Shown here: one piece after another, positions 17,414 to 25,911 of the stretch
How positions within the stretch are numbered: position 1 is the first letter of the stretch
Layout: every line of letters begins with the position of its first letter
Origin: Dokdonia pacifica
Lineage (GTDB): Bacteria > Bacteroidota > Bacteroidia > Flavobacteriales > Flavobacteriaceae
Direction of reading: 5' to 3'
DNA length: 64,000 bases
Assembly: GCF_900188275.1 (NCBI RefSeq)
Contig: NZ_FZNY01000005.1
Span: 248,001 to 312,000, forward strand
Notes under the pieces: model-generated
Seen by the model: only the letters and a program-made list of their open reading frames with translations
What the model was told of the DNA's origin: nothing
Database searches by the model: none
Program-made: the position numbers and the translations under genes

Positions 17414-18508
17414 ATGCCAAAATCTATACTTATATTTTTTATACTCATATTACAAACTTATTCCTCAATAAGTCAAAATTCGTATGTAGATAGTCTAAAG
17501 CTAAAAGCTGAAAAAGAACCTGATGTACAGAAAAAACTTAAGCATTATATTGATATTTCCAACAATTACTTTCAGAAGCAATTACATTATGACAGTGCAT
17601 TAGTGTATTTGGAAAAAATTAGAACTATCGCTCATAATGAAGGGATAAAAGAAAGAGATATAGAAGCTTTTGCGATAAATAACCAAGCCATTATATATTA
17701 TACCCTAGGTGATAAAGAAAGAGCAGTGACTTATTTTAATGAAGGTTTATCACTCTCAAAAAAACTCAATAAACCAGTTCGTGTTGCTCTCTTATATAAT
17801 AATGTAGGAATGATCCATAAAGAATTAGAGGAATATGACAAAGCTATCACCTATCTTGATTCTGCATTAACAATAGTTAAAACAGACGTTTCCAAAAGAC
17901 TCTTAGGTGTTGTTTACACTAGCCTTGGTGAAACCAATTATGCTATGGGTAATTATAAACAGGCAACACATTACCTAAAAAAAGGAACTCAAAGACTCGA
18001 TAGTTTAAAGCAGCCTTCTAGCGAAGCAGATATTGTTCTGGCAAAATCATACAACGCAGAGAAAAAAATAGATTCAGCTATTATACAAGCTCAAAAGGCA
18101 TTTCAGCAAGCTAAAGAATCTAAAGCTCCTAAGAGTGCCTATGAAAGTAGTGTTCTACTCTCTTCCCTATATTCAGAAACAGGAGATATTCAAAAAGAAA
18201 CATTTTTTCTAAAAACAGCTTTAAGCTATAACGATTCACTTTCGTTAAGTACCAGCCTAGATGATATTGAATTAAAAGAATTAAAGGAACAACAAAGAGA
18301 ACAAGAATTACAATTACAGACTCTAAAAGACAAAGACTTACTTTATAATATATTGTATCTCGTTGGAGCCGCTATACTTATAGTATTAGGAATACTATTA
18401 TTCAAAATACGTAAAAGCGCAAAACTAACTAAAGATATTCATGAGGTGCAAAAAAACTTAATTCAAAGTGAATTAGAGCGCAGGGGAAAGAAACATCAAA
18501 ATCAATGA
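17414..18508 (+). CDS. TPR membrane protein with short cytoplasmic tail
   Basis: A 364-residue protein from the ATG at 17414 (MPKSILIFFILILQTYSSISQ, signal peptide); the frame is open from 17393. Four to six tetratricopeptide repeats follow (NNQAIIYYTLGDKERAVTYFNEGL; LLYNNVGMIHKELEEYDKAITYLDSAL; YTSLGETNYAMGNYKQATHYLKKGT). Then comes a coiled-coil KEQQREQELQLQTLKDKD and one membrane helix (LLYNILYLVGAAILIVLGILLF). In Bacteroidota this architecture normally continues into a histidine kinase or LuxR-type DNA-binding domain. Here only about 34 residues remain. The stop overlaps the convergent HMG-CoA lyase gene by 7 nt. Confidence 0.85.
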   Translation: MPKSILIFFILILQTYSSISQNSYVDSLKLKAEKEPDVQKKLKHYIDISNNYFQKQLHYDSALVYLEKIRTIAHNEGIKERDIEAFAINNQAIIYYTLGDKERAVTYFNEGLSLSKKLNKPVRVALLYNNVGMIHKELEEYDKAITYLDSALTIVKTDVSKRLLGVVYTSLGETNYAMGNYKQATHYLKKGTQRLDSLKQPSSEADIVLAKSYNAEKKIDSAIIQAQKAFQQAKESKAPKSAYESSVLLSSLYSETGDIQKETFFLKTALSYNDSLSLSTSLDDIELKELKEQQREQELQLQTLKDKDLLYNILYLVGAAILIVLGILLFKIRKSAKLTKDIHEVQKNLIQSELERRGKKHQNQ

Positions 18509-19368
18509 TATTTCTGAAACACTTTTAATGCTTCATTATAACTACTCTCAAAAGACATGGTATTAATATTATCCGTAGCTTTTACAGAAGCAAAATAAGA
18601 GATAAGCTTTTCTGTAGGCATGTTTCCTGTAAGTTCATCTTTAGCCATCGGACATCCTCCAAAACCTTGAATAGCACCATCAAAACGACGACATCCAGCA
18701 TTATAGGCTGCATCAACTTTTTCGTGCCATGTAGTGGGTGTGGTATGCAAATGTGCACCAAACTCTATGTCTTGGTACTTTGGAATTAAATTAGAAAACA
18801 AGTAATTGATATTTTCAGGATTAGAAGTACCCACTGTATCAGATAATGAGAGAATTTTCACCCCCATAGCACTTAATTTCTCTGTCCACTCCCCTACAAT
18901 ATCTACATTCCAAGGATCTCCATACGGGTTTCCAAATCCCATTGAGATATACACCACCACTTGTTTATCATTATCATGAGCTAGGTCTAATATTTCTTTA
19001 AGTACCTCAACAGATTGTGCAATGGTTTTATGCGTATTACGCATCTGAAAGTTCTCAGAAATTGAAAAAGGATACCCTAAATAATCTACCATTTGGTGAG
19101 TCACAGCATCTGTAGCACCGCGAACATTTGCAACGATGGTCAATAGCTTGCTCTCTGTTTTTGAAAGATCTAAACGATGTAATACCTCTGCAGAGTCTGT
19201 CATTTGAGGAATCGCCTTGGGTGATACAAAGCTTCCCACATCAATAGTATCAAAGCCACAACGCAACAACGACTGGATGTACTGAACTTTAGCATCCGTA
19301 GGAATCCAATCTTTAATTCCTTGCATCGCGTCACGAGGACATTCTATGATTTTCACCTTGTTATTCAC
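18502..19368 (-). CDS. Hydroxymethylglutaryl-CoA lyase
   Basis: Splits HMG-CoA into acetoacetate and acetyl-CoA at the end of leucine degradation. It is a 288-residue TIM-barrel of the HMGL-like family: ECPRDAMQGIKDWIPTDAKV is the N-terminal signature, and FGAHLHTTPTTWHEKVDAAYNAGCRRFDGAIQGFGGCPMA includes the metal-binding HxH and the catalytic cysteine (C239) of the GGCP loop. The start codon is GTG at 19368; the preceding in-frame codons contain no ATG before a stop. Twenty-three nucleotides separate palindrome copy 5 from the start. The gene is downstream of the LysE-type exporter. Confidence 0.93.
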   Translation of the reverse strand: MNNKVKIIECPRDAMQGIKDWIPTDAKVQYIQSLLRCGFDTIDVGSFVSPKAIPQMTDSAEVLHRLDLSKTESKLLTIVANVRGATDAVTHQMVDYLGYPFSISENFQMRNTHKTIAQSVEVLKEILDLAHDNDKQVVVYISMGFGNPYGDPWNVDIVGEWTEKLSAMGVKILSLSDTVGTSNPENINYLFSNLIPKYQDIEFGAHLHTTPTTWHEKVDAAYNAGCRRFDGAIQGFGGCPMAKDELTGNMPTEKLISYFASVKATDNINTMSFESSYNEALKVFQKYH

Positions 19369-19391
19369 TATGTAAAAATAGGGCTAATTAC

Positions 19392-19405
19392 GCTTTCGCG
19401 AAAGC
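19392..19405. repeat. Palindrome copy 5 (between LysE and HMG-CoA lyase genes)
   Basis: gctttcgcgaaagc, touching the stop codon of the LysE-family gene (TAG at 19405-19407 on the minus strand). Confidence 0.96.
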
Positions 19406-20016
19406 TAAATTAGAATGAAAACCGCAATCCCAATAAAAACAATAATCTGTAACCATTTTAAAACAGTTCCTATTTGATTGCTTTTTTTAAGATATCCAGA
19501 AATACTTCCTGCTAACACAGCAATTCCACCAAAAATGAAAAAAGATTCTATCATAAATAAAATACCTAATACATAAAACTGATACACGGTATTTCCATCT
19601 GGATCCCATAAAAAACCTGGAAAAAAAGCGAGAAAGAAAATAGTGACTTTAGGGTTTAATATATTCATGATCACCCCTTGTTTAAATAAACTCCAATAAC
19701 TCTTCTTTGGAGCACCATCTGTAAGTGATACTCTTGCATCACTTTTAAATACTTTATAAGCGAGGTATAAGAGATAAAATGCTCCTAATAATTTAATGAT
19801 AAAGAAAATAGTAGGTGACGTTGCAATAATTGCTGAAACACCAAAAGCAACAAGTGTCGTATGTACAATACAGCCAGAAATTAAACCTGTTGTAGTTGCT
19901 ATACCTGAAGCACGTCCATTTACAACACTTTGAGTCAATACGTAGATATTATCAGGTCCTGGGGAAAATGCTAATAAAGCCGTGGCTCCTAAAAATGCAA
20001 TGATAGATTCAATCAT
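19405..20016 (-). CDS. LysE/RhtB family amino-acid exporter
   Basis: About 203 residues from the preferred start MIESIIAFLGATALLAFSPGPDN; the frame is open from 20103, but the extra 29 residues are not family-like and overlap the divergent spondin gene. FSPGPDNIYVLTQSVVNGRASGIATTTGLISGC is the LysE/RhtB hallmark (PGP motif plus G-x-x-x-G-x-x-G-x-x-x-G). Six hydrophobic segments are seen, with GAFYLLYLAYKVF and LNPKVTIFFLAFFPGFL as further conserved parts. It likely exports an amino acid or homoserine-type compound from the cytoplasm; the substrate is not visible. Confidence 0.92.
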   Translation of the reverse strand: MIESIIAFLGATALLAFSPGPDNIYVLTQSVVNGRASGIATTTGLISGCIVHTTLVAFGVSAIIATSPTIFFIIKLLGAFYLLYLAYKVFKSDARVSLTDGAPKKSYWSLFKQGVIMNILNPKVTIFFLAFFPGFLWDPDGNTVYQFYVLGILFMIESFFIFGGIAVLAGSISGYLKKSNQIGTVLKWLQIIVFIGIAVFILI

Positions 20017-20076
20017 AGTGTAAAGCTGAGAAAAGTGTATCTTTATTACAAGTTTTCGTCTTAAAAACTTACGGCT

Positions 20077-21012
20077 ATGAAAAAAAGAAAAATAACCATC
20101 CACTGGAGTATTCTGTTATGCATCTTTATGACTACTTCTATAGCTATGTTTGCGCAAGACGGAGGGATTGCAACTTATACGATTTCATTTGATAGCACTT
20201 GGAGTCAAGAAACACATCCGCATCCTACGGGTAATTTACCATCTGTATCACATTGGTCTGATTTAGTAGGGGTATCTCATAATAACCAAGTTACTTTTTT
20301 AGCGATGGGAACTCCTGCTAGTACTGGTGTTCAGAATGTAGCTGAACTTGGAAATAGTACTGTGTTTTTTCAAGAAGTACAGCAAGCAATTACAGAGAAT
20401 ACAGCATATAATGAGTTAGATTTTGGAGATTTAGACACTGCTTCAGGTATGATTCAAGGGCAATTTGAAACACGTCCAGAATTTCCGCTTCTTACTGTGA
20501 TCTCTATGATAGCTCCAAGTCCTGACTGGATGATTGCAGCAAATAGTATCGCATTACAAGATGAAAATGGAACATGGAAAGAAGAAATTGTTATGGATCT
20601 TTTTCCATACGATGCAGGAACAGATAGCGGTATTGATTATACTTCTGAAGATCAAATAACATCACCCGTTGGAGTTATAACAAGTTTAGAAGGTATTTCC
20701 CCTTTTTCTACCCAAAAAATGGGAACACTTACCATTACTTTAGATGGTGTATTAGGCGTTGAAGAACAAGAAATAGTAGACGGATTTTCTATATTCCCAA
20801 ACCCTTCATCTGGTATTATATCAATTGTAAATAGAGATTTAATTACTCAACAGCTTTCTATTTATAATACCCTAGGGCAACTAATGCATAAAACCACTGT
20901 AACTGATGAATTAAAAACCATAGATCTTACACCATTGGGTTCAGGAGTTTACTTTTTACAGCGTAGTTCTCAGGAAGGAAAACTATTTACAGAAAGAATA
21001 GTGATTAAATAA
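20077..21012 (+). CDS. Spondin-domain protein with T9SS sorting signal
   Basis: A 311-residue secreted protein. A signal peptide (ending AMFAQ) leads into a Spondin_N domain: ATYTISFDSTWSQETHPHPT, HWSDLVGVSHNNQVTF, GTPASTGVQNVAELGN and SPDWMIAANSIAL. This domain is a C2-like fold found in extracellular matrix proteins and in many marine Flavobacteriia. The last 75 residues are a type IX sorting domain (FSIFPNPSSGIISIVN ... GSGVYFLQRSSQEGKLFTERIVIK). It is therefore exported and probably surface-attached. The partner or ligand is unknown. Confidence 0.92.
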   Translation: MKKRKITIHWSILLCIFMTTSIAMFAQDGGIATYTISFDSTWSQETHPHPTGNLPSVSHWSDLVGVSHNNQVTFLAMGTPASTGVQNVAELGNSTVFFQEVQQAITENTAYNELDFGDLDTASGMIQGQFETRPEFPLLTVISMIAPSPDWMIAANSIALQDENGTWKEEIVMDLFPYDAGTDSGIDYTSEDQITSPVGVITSLEGISPFSTQKMGTLTITLDGVLGVEEQEIVDGFSIFPNPSSGIISIVNRDLITQQLSIYNTLGQLMHKTTVTDELKTIDLTPLGSGVYFLQRSSQEGKLFTERIVIK

Positions 21013-21024
21013 AGTAGACTTACA

Positions 21025-21186
21025 CTACCACTGACGCTCTTTCCACACTAGAAAAAGTCCTAAAAGAAATAAAAACCCTGCGGCACCTACTTTTACAACT
21101 TGTGGTATAAAGGATGCTAGATCTGGTTTTAAAGAAAATAGCAATACCATAACAGAAGCTAGAAGTACTTTATGAGAATTTCGCAT
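21025..21186 (-). CDS. Small membrane protein (53 aa)
   Basis: A short frame translating as MRNSHKVLLASVMVLLFSL, then KPDLASFIPQVVKVGAAGF, then LFLLGLFLVWKERQW. It has two hydrophobic segments with a basic N-terminus and a charged C-terminus, as expected for a small inner-membrane protein. It fills an otherwise empty gap between the spondin gene and pyrD and lies on the same strand as pyrD, beginning 101 nt after it. I do not recognise a family. Confidence 0.6.
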   Translation of the reverse strand: MRNSHKVLLASVMVLLFSLKPDLASFIPQVVKVGAAGFLFLLGLFLVWKERQW

Positions 21187-21286
21187 AACAAATAATGATA
21201 AAAATAAGTTGAATTTGGTTTAGCTATAGGGTTTAATCGTAAAATAAATCAAACATTACAACCTAAAGCTATTTTTTAAAATAACC

Positions 21287-22318
21287 TTATTGATCTCGTT
21301 TTAGTAGTGCCTTATTAATATTCTTGATTAAGCTCGGGCCTTCATATATAAATCCAGTATATAGCTGTATAAGACTTGCACCTGCATCTAGTTTATCTAA
21401 TGCATCTTGTACCGAATGAATCCCTCCTACTCCAATAATAGGAAATGATTGGTTACTCTTTTCAGAAAGATAGCGTATCACACGTGTCGACTTGTCTGTA
21501 ATCGGTTTTCCACTTAGACCACCGTTTCCAATTTCATCCAAGCGTTCTTTTGTAGCTTTTAACCCTTCTCTAGAAACAGACGTATTACTAGCAATTACCC
21601 CATCTAACTTGGTCTCTTGAACAAGTTCTACAATCTCATCAAGTTGATTGTCATTTAGGTCTGGTGCTATTTTTAAAACAATAGGACGTTGTATCTCATA
21701 CTGCTTATTGGCTTCTTGAACTGCTTGTATCAATTCTACCAGATAGTCTTTATCATTGAGCTTTGCATGACTCGATACATTGGGACAACTTACATTTAGT
21801 ACAAAGTAATCTACATAAGGGTGTAATGCATGAAAACACGTCAAATAATCTGCGGTATAATCTTCAGGTTTAATACCTGTATTCTTACCTATATTACCGC
21901 CTATTAGAACATTTTTATTCTTCTTAAGGCGTTCTACTGCTGCAGCTACCCCACCGTTATTAAAGCCCATTCGATTAATAATCGCCTGATCACTCTTTAA
22001 ACGGAATAAACGCTTTTTAGGATTTCCTATCTGTCCTTTTGGAGTCACTGTACCTATTTCTATAAATCCAAACCCTACATTATCCAGTTCTTGATACAAT
22101 TTGGCATCTTTATCAAAACCAGCTGCAAGTCCCACTGGGTTTTTAAATTTCAATCCAAATACTTCACGTTCTAGAGCTTGGTCCTTTACTTGCCATAAGC
22201 TTCTAAAGAGCCCACCAAAACCTAGTTTGGTCATATTTCTAATAAGAGAGAATGTAAAATAATGGACTTTTTCAGGGTCAAATAAAAAAAGAATAGGTCT
22301 GACAAGAAGTTTATACAT
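21287..22318 (-). CDS. pyrD: Dihydroorotate dehydrogenase, class-2-like (quinone type) with Cys at the active base
   Basis: Oxidises dihydroorotate to orotate in pyrimidine synthesis. The start [21 protein letters not shown] (22318) provides the N-terminal membrane-associated helices of class 2 enzymes; the frame is open up to 22396 but runs through the palindrome. [40 protein letters not shown] and [10 protein letters not shown] are class 2 motifs. FMN and substrate motifs are [26 protein letters not shown] and IIGVGGIHS. The catalytic-base loop is LNVSCPN (C178), where class 2 enzymes usually have Ser. Likely -7 box TACTTTTG at 22347-22340. Confidence 0.95.
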   Translation of the reverse strand: MYKLLVRPILFLFDPEKVHYFTFSLIRNMTKLGFGGLFRSLWQVKDQALEREVFGLKFKNPVGLAAGFDKDAKLYQELDNVGFGFIEIGTVTPKGQIGNPKKRLFRLKSDQAIINRMGFNNGGVAAAVERLKKNKNVLIGGNIGKNTGIKPEDYTADYLTCFHALHPYVDYFVLNVSCPNVSSHAKLNDKDYLVELIQAVQEANKQYEIQRPIVLKIAPDLNDNQLDEIVELVQETKLDGVIASNTSVSREGLKATKERLDEIGNGGLSGKPITDKSTRVIRYLSEKSNQSFPIIGVGGIHSVQDALDKLDAGASLIQLYTGFIYEGPSLIKNINKALLKRDQ

Positions 22319-22339
22319 AATCGTTATAGATCTTGAGTG

Positions 22340-22347
22340 CAAAAGTA
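22340..22347 (-). promoter_or_regulatory. -7 element of the pyrD promoter
   Basis: TACTTTTG on the minus strand matches the Bacteroidota TAnnTTTG box, 22 nt upstream of the pyrD ATG. No TTG is seen at the -33 position; the palindrome core (22369-22382) covers that place. Confidence 0.55.
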
Positions 22348-22362
22348 ATCGAAAATGGGTAA

Positions 22363-22388
22363 TTTTATGCTTTCGCGAAAGCATAAAA
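22363..22388. repeat. Palindrome copy 6 (26-nt extended, pyrD promoter)
   Basis: A perfect 26-nt palindrome: core gctttcgcgaaagc at 22369-22382, extended by tttta on the left side and the matching taaaa on the right. It lies between divergent pyrD and esterase genes. Confidence 0.97.
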
Positions 22389-22404
22389 AAAATCAACTGT
22401 ATTT

Positions 22405-23247
22405 ATGAAGCTACACTACGCTTTTTTACTACTTTTTTCTACACTATCTCTACAGGGCATTGCACAACAAAACAGTGCGCCTAAGACGCTAGAAACAACA
22501 CCTTTTACTATAGGAGAAACTCGTACGTTTTACTCTGATATACTAAAAGAAAACAGAACGATAAACGTATACCTACCCGCTTCTTATACTGAAAAAAAAG
22601 AAGCTACCTATCCCGTTATTTATCTTCTAGACGGTAGTAAGGATGAAGATTTTATTCATATTGCAGGTATTGTACAATTTGGAAATTTCCCGTGGATTAA
22701 AATGTTACCAGAGTCTATTATTATTGGGATTAGTAATGTAGATAGAAAACGAGATTTCACATACCCAACAACCAATAAAAAGGACAAAGAAGACTTTCCA
22801 ACCACTGGAGGCTCGGAAGCATTTATCTCTTTTTTAGAAAAAGAATTACAGTCATACGTGGCAAACACCTATCGTATTTCGGAAGAACGCACACTTATCG
22901 GGCAGTCATTAGGAGGCCTTTTGGCTACCGAAATCCTTTGGAAAAAACCTACATTATTTTCTAAGTATATTATTGTAAGTCCAAGTTTATGGTGGGATGA
23001 CAATTCATTACTTCCCAAAGAAAGAGTTGCTATTACAAAACCGACAAATGTATATGTAGCTGTTGGAAAAGAAGGTCCCTATATGGAGAGCGCTGCTTTT
23101 AGTTTGATTGGAACTTTAAAAGAAGATAGAAATATCACTTCAAATTTCACCTATTTTGATGGTCAAGACCATTCAAATATTTTACACAAAGCAGTATATG
23201 AAGCTTTTGTACATTTTTACCCAAAAGAAGAAGAGAAAAAAGAATAA
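22405..23247 (+). CDS. Exported esterase (Esterase-D/IroE-like alpha/beta hydrolase)
   Basis: A 280-residue protein with signal peptide MKLHYAFLLLFSTLSLQGIAQ. TFYSDILKENRTINVYLPASY and YPVIYLLDGSKDEDFIHIAG begin the esterase domain (PF00756-like). The nucleophile elbow is GQSLGG (S168), the SPSLWWDDNSLL segment is typical, and the histidine is in FDGQDHSNILHKA. Relatives hydrolyse siderophores, S-formylglutathione or carbohydrate esters; the substrate is not defined here. It is divergent from pyrD, 17 nt from the extended palindrome. Confidence 0.87.
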   Translation: MKLHYAFLLLFSTLSLQGIAQQNSAPKTLETTPFTIGETRTFYSDILKENRTINVYLPASYTEKKEATYPVIYLLDGSKDEDFIHIAGIVQFGNFPWIKMLPESIIIGISNVDRKRDFTYPTTNKKDKEDFPTTGGSEAFISFLEKELQSYVANTYRISEERTLIGQSLGGLLATEILWKKPTLFSKYIIVSPSLWWDDNSLLPKERVAITKPTNVYVAVGKEGPYMESAAFSLIGTLKEDRNITSNFTYFDGQDHSNILHKAVYEAFVHFYPKEEEKKE

Positions 23248-23299
23248 TTTCGCGTAAGCGTAAAAGAAAAAATTAAAAATATAAATCAAGAAGACGGGC

Positions 23300-23332
23300 T
23301 GAGATTCCTGCCTTTTCGGAAATGACATTACT
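23300..23332 (+). repeat. Hairpin element just before the pepT start codon
   Basis: tgagattcctgccttttcgg followed by aaatgacattact, ending on the base before the pepT ATG. It aligns by eye with 33074-33110, which ends the same way before an M20 amidohydrolase. An imperfect attcc/ggaaat stem can form. Confidence 0.65.
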
Positions 23333-24577
23333 ATGATTAACAAACAAGCCTTAATAGACCGTTTTATAAGTTACGTAACGATAGATACAGAAAGTGATCC
23401 AAATAGTGATACCACGCCTAGTACAGAAAAACAATGGGACTTAGCACGCATTCTCGCAGCGCAATTAGAAGCAATGGGAATGCAAGATGTTTCTATAGAT
23501 GATAATGCCTATGTCATGGCTACGCTTCCATCTAATGTATCACACGAAGTACCTACTATTGGTTTTGTCTCTCACTTTGATACCACACCAGATTTTACAG
23601 GAAAAGATGTGAAGCCACAGATTATAGAAAATTATGATGGAGGTGATATTGTTCTTAATGAAGCTCAGAATATCATTTTATCACCCGATTATTTTGATGA
23701 TTTAAAGCAATATCAAGGACAAACGATCATTACCACCGATGGAACTACCTTATTAGGAGCCGATGATAAAGCAGGGATTACAGAGATCATGGAAGCTATG
23801 AAATACCTACTTGCACATCCAGAAATCAAACATGGTCCTGTACGTGTGGGCTTTACTCCAGATGAAGAAATAGGTAGAGGTGCTCATAAATTTGATGTAG
23901 AAAAATTTGGAGCAGCATGGGCATATACCATGGATGGTAGTCAGATTGGAGAGTTAGAATATGAAAACTTTAATGCTGCTGGAGCTGTAGTGACTATAGA
24001 AGGAAAAATTGTACATCCTGGATATGCTAAAGGAAAAATGGTGAATAGTATGTACATCGCTACAGATTACATCAACTCATTACCAAGACTTGAAACTCCA
24101 GAACATACTGAAGACCGTGAAGGATTCTTTCACTTATATAGTATAGAAGGAAGTGTAGATAGTACACGATTAGAGTACATTATTCGTGATCATGATAAAG
24201 GACATTTTGAAGCTCGTAAAGAAATGATGTCAAAACTTGCTACTGAACTTAATACGCAATTGGGTAAAGATCTAATTTCTGTAGTAATTAAAGATCAGTA
24301 TTTCAATATGCGAGAAAAGGTAGAACCTGTAATGCATATTGTAGATATTGCCGAAGAAGCAATGAAATCATTAGACATTAAACCATTAATTAAACCTATA
24401 CGAGGAGGTACAGACGGTTCTCAATTATCATTTATGGGATTGCCTTGTCCTAATATTTTTGCAGGAGGCCATAATTTCCATGGACGCTATGAATATGTTC
24501 CTGTAGAAAGTATGATGCGCGCTGTAGAAGTGATTGTGAAAATTGCAGAAATTACTGCTCAAAAACAATTAAATTAA
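23333..24577 (+). CDS. pepT: Peptidase T (tripeptide aminopeptidase)
   Basis: A 414-residue cytoplasmic M20B zinc peptidase that removes N-terminal residues from tripeptides. The N-terminal RFISYVTIDTESDPNSDTTPSTEKQWDLA is characteristic of PepT. Zinc ligands are in GFVSHFDTTPDF (His/Asp), LLGADDKAGITEIMEA (Asp), and GFTPDEEIGRGAHKFD (Glu pair). GGTDGSQLSFMGLPCPNIFAGGHNFHGRYEYV holds the C-terminal histidine ligand. No signal peptide is present. The start is directly after the hairpin element at 23300-23332, and a strong terminator follows. Confidence 0.96.
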   Translation: MINKQALIDRFISYVTIDTESDPNSDTTPSTEKQWDLARILAAQLEAMGMQDVSIDDNAYVMATLPSNVSHEVPTIGFVSHFDTTPDFTGKDVKPQIIENYDGGDIVLNEAQNIILSPDYFDDLKQYQGQTIITTDGTTLLGADDKAGITEIMEAMKYLLAHPEIKHGPVRVGFTPDEEIGRGAHKFDVEKFGAAWAYTMDGSQIGELEYENFNAAGAVVTIEGKIVHPGYAKGKMVNSMYIATDYINSLPRLETPEHTEDREGFFHLYSIEGSVDSTRLEYIIRDHDKGHFEARKEMMSKLATELNTQLGKDLISVVIKDQYFNMREKVEPVMHIVDIAEEAMKSLDIKPLIKPIRGGTDGSQLSFMGLPCPNIFAGGHNFHGRYEYVPVESMMRAVEVIVKIAEITAQKQLN

Positions 24578-24610
24578 AATATTAATTTAAAAATAACCAC
24601 AATATAAAAA

Positions 24611-24634
24611 GCCACTGTTATTCGTAACAGTGGC
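24611..24634 (+). terminator. Rho-independent terminator of pepT
   Basis: gccactgtta-ttcg-taacagtggc, a perfect 10-bp stem with a tetraloop, followed by tttttata. Confidence 0.93.
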
Positions 24635-24640
24635 TTTTTA

Positions 24641-25037
24641 TATACTTGCAAAAATTGCAGTTTTTTTTAAGTTCTTTTGGTATTTTTTGCAATACAATTA
24701 TAGCACCTATCCTTATATATTTGTCTTAATAGATATAAGGAAATTTATTTTTGTTGATGCTCAATCAAAAATACAAAAACATTAATAAACAGCAATTTAT
24801 ATGTAAATCACTCTAATTATCGTTCATTAGAAAAGAATATTTTTTTGGCATCACTTTTGATTAATGAACACCTATCAAATATCGTTTTAATACTATATCA
24901 ATGAGTTATTTATTAAAATACAGATTGTTAATTTTTGGTTAATCATATTTTATTTAAGCAACCATTTTAAACTTTATGAATCTATAGAATTAATAACGAA
25001 AACTACAACAACACAATTAATTATAAACATCAATCTT
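24641..25037. other. Long A/T-rich leader region, no gene seen
   Basis: About 400 bp without an acceptable reading frame between the pepT terminator and the DUF3575-like gene. I see no clear promoter pair; TTG-N18-TATTTTAT near 24926-24954 is only a weak match. Confidence 0.5.
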
Positions 25038-25610
25038 ATGAAAAAAGCGATCACATTATTAACACTTATCATTTCTACTTTTGCATTTGCTCAAGAAGAC
25101 ACAGAAGAACAACCAGTAAACCTTAATGAAATCAATAATAAAAAACATGAGTTTCGTATCGATGTTCTAGAAAGTCTTGCCTTACCTGCTATAGATGTTA
25201 GCTATGAGTATGTATTAAGTAAATATTCAGGATTAGGAGCTAGTCTTAATGTTAGTTTCCAAGATGAAGAAAATGACTTTAGACAAAATTTTGCCTTTAC
25301 TCCTTATTTTAGACAATACTTTTTTAATAAAAAAGAATATGGAGCAAGAGGCTTTTTTGCCGAAGGGTTATTACAATATGCCACTGGGGATAATGAAAGG
25401 TTTTTTAATTTTGATGATAATACTTTGGATGAAAGAGGAACTTGGAACAAATTTGGAGTTGGAGTCGCTATCGGTCAGAAATGGGTAAGTAGAAATGGCT
25501 TTGTCATAGAATTATCTCTAGGAGGTGGTCGTTATTTAGGTGATAACGATGACGGTTTATCTCCAGATGGATTCTTTAGAGGAGGCGTTTCTTTTGGATA
25601 TAGATTCTAA
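25038..25610 (+). CDS. Outer-membrane beta-barrel protein (DUF3575-like)
   Basis: A 190-residue protein with signal peptide MKKAITLLTLIISTFAFAQ. After an acidic linker, alternating hydrophobic/aromatic strands appear: KHEFRIDVLESLALPAIDVSYEYV, GLGASLNVSF, FAFTPYFRQYFF, GFFAEGLLQYA, KFGVGVAIGQKWV, FVIELSLGGGRYL and the final FFRGGVSFGYRF, which ends in Phe as outer-membrane barrels do. This gives an eight-strand barrel estimate. The pattern fits DUF3575-type proteins. No specific function can be given. It has a long upstream leader and its own terminator. Confidence 0.82.
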   Translation: MKKAITLLTLIISTFAFAQEDTEEQPVNLNEINNKKHEFRIDVLESLALPAIDVSYEYVLSKYSGLGASLNVSFQDEENDFRQNFAFTPYFRQYFFNKKEYGARGFFAEGLLQYATGDNERFFNFDDNTLDERGTWNKFGVGVAIGQKWVSRNGFVIELSLGGGRYLGDNDDGLSPDGFFRGGVSFGYRF

Positions 25611-25641
25611 AAGAAAGTTCACAAACATAAAATTTATTAAA

Positions 25642-25667
25642 AGAGCTGTCTCGTTGTAGACAGCTCT
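25642..25667 (+). terminator. Rho-independent terminator
   Basis: agagctgtct-cgttgt-agacagctct, a 10-bp stem followed by tttttat, 31 nt after the preceding stop. Confidence 0.92.
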
Positions 25668-25911
25668 TTTTATATTTATAGAGTACACATATTTTAAAAA
25701 TCATTAAAAAGCAACAAAATCGTGTACTTAAACTATTGCAGTGTGCATTTCATCGATAAAATGATCATGATATTTATTCTGAATAATCGACGAAATACAC
25801 AAAATTGCCTTTTAAATGTTAAAATTTTGAGTATTTGGTCGAAAAAAGGTGTGCTTTCATCTAGCGTAGCAACTATCATAGTATATTAGTGTCACCCAAA
25901 TCGACAACAAT
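25668..25911. other. Intergenic region before the LRR gene
   Basis: About 240 bp with no reading frame or clear promoter pair; presumably holds the promoter of the leucine-rich repeat gene. Confidence 0.4.
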
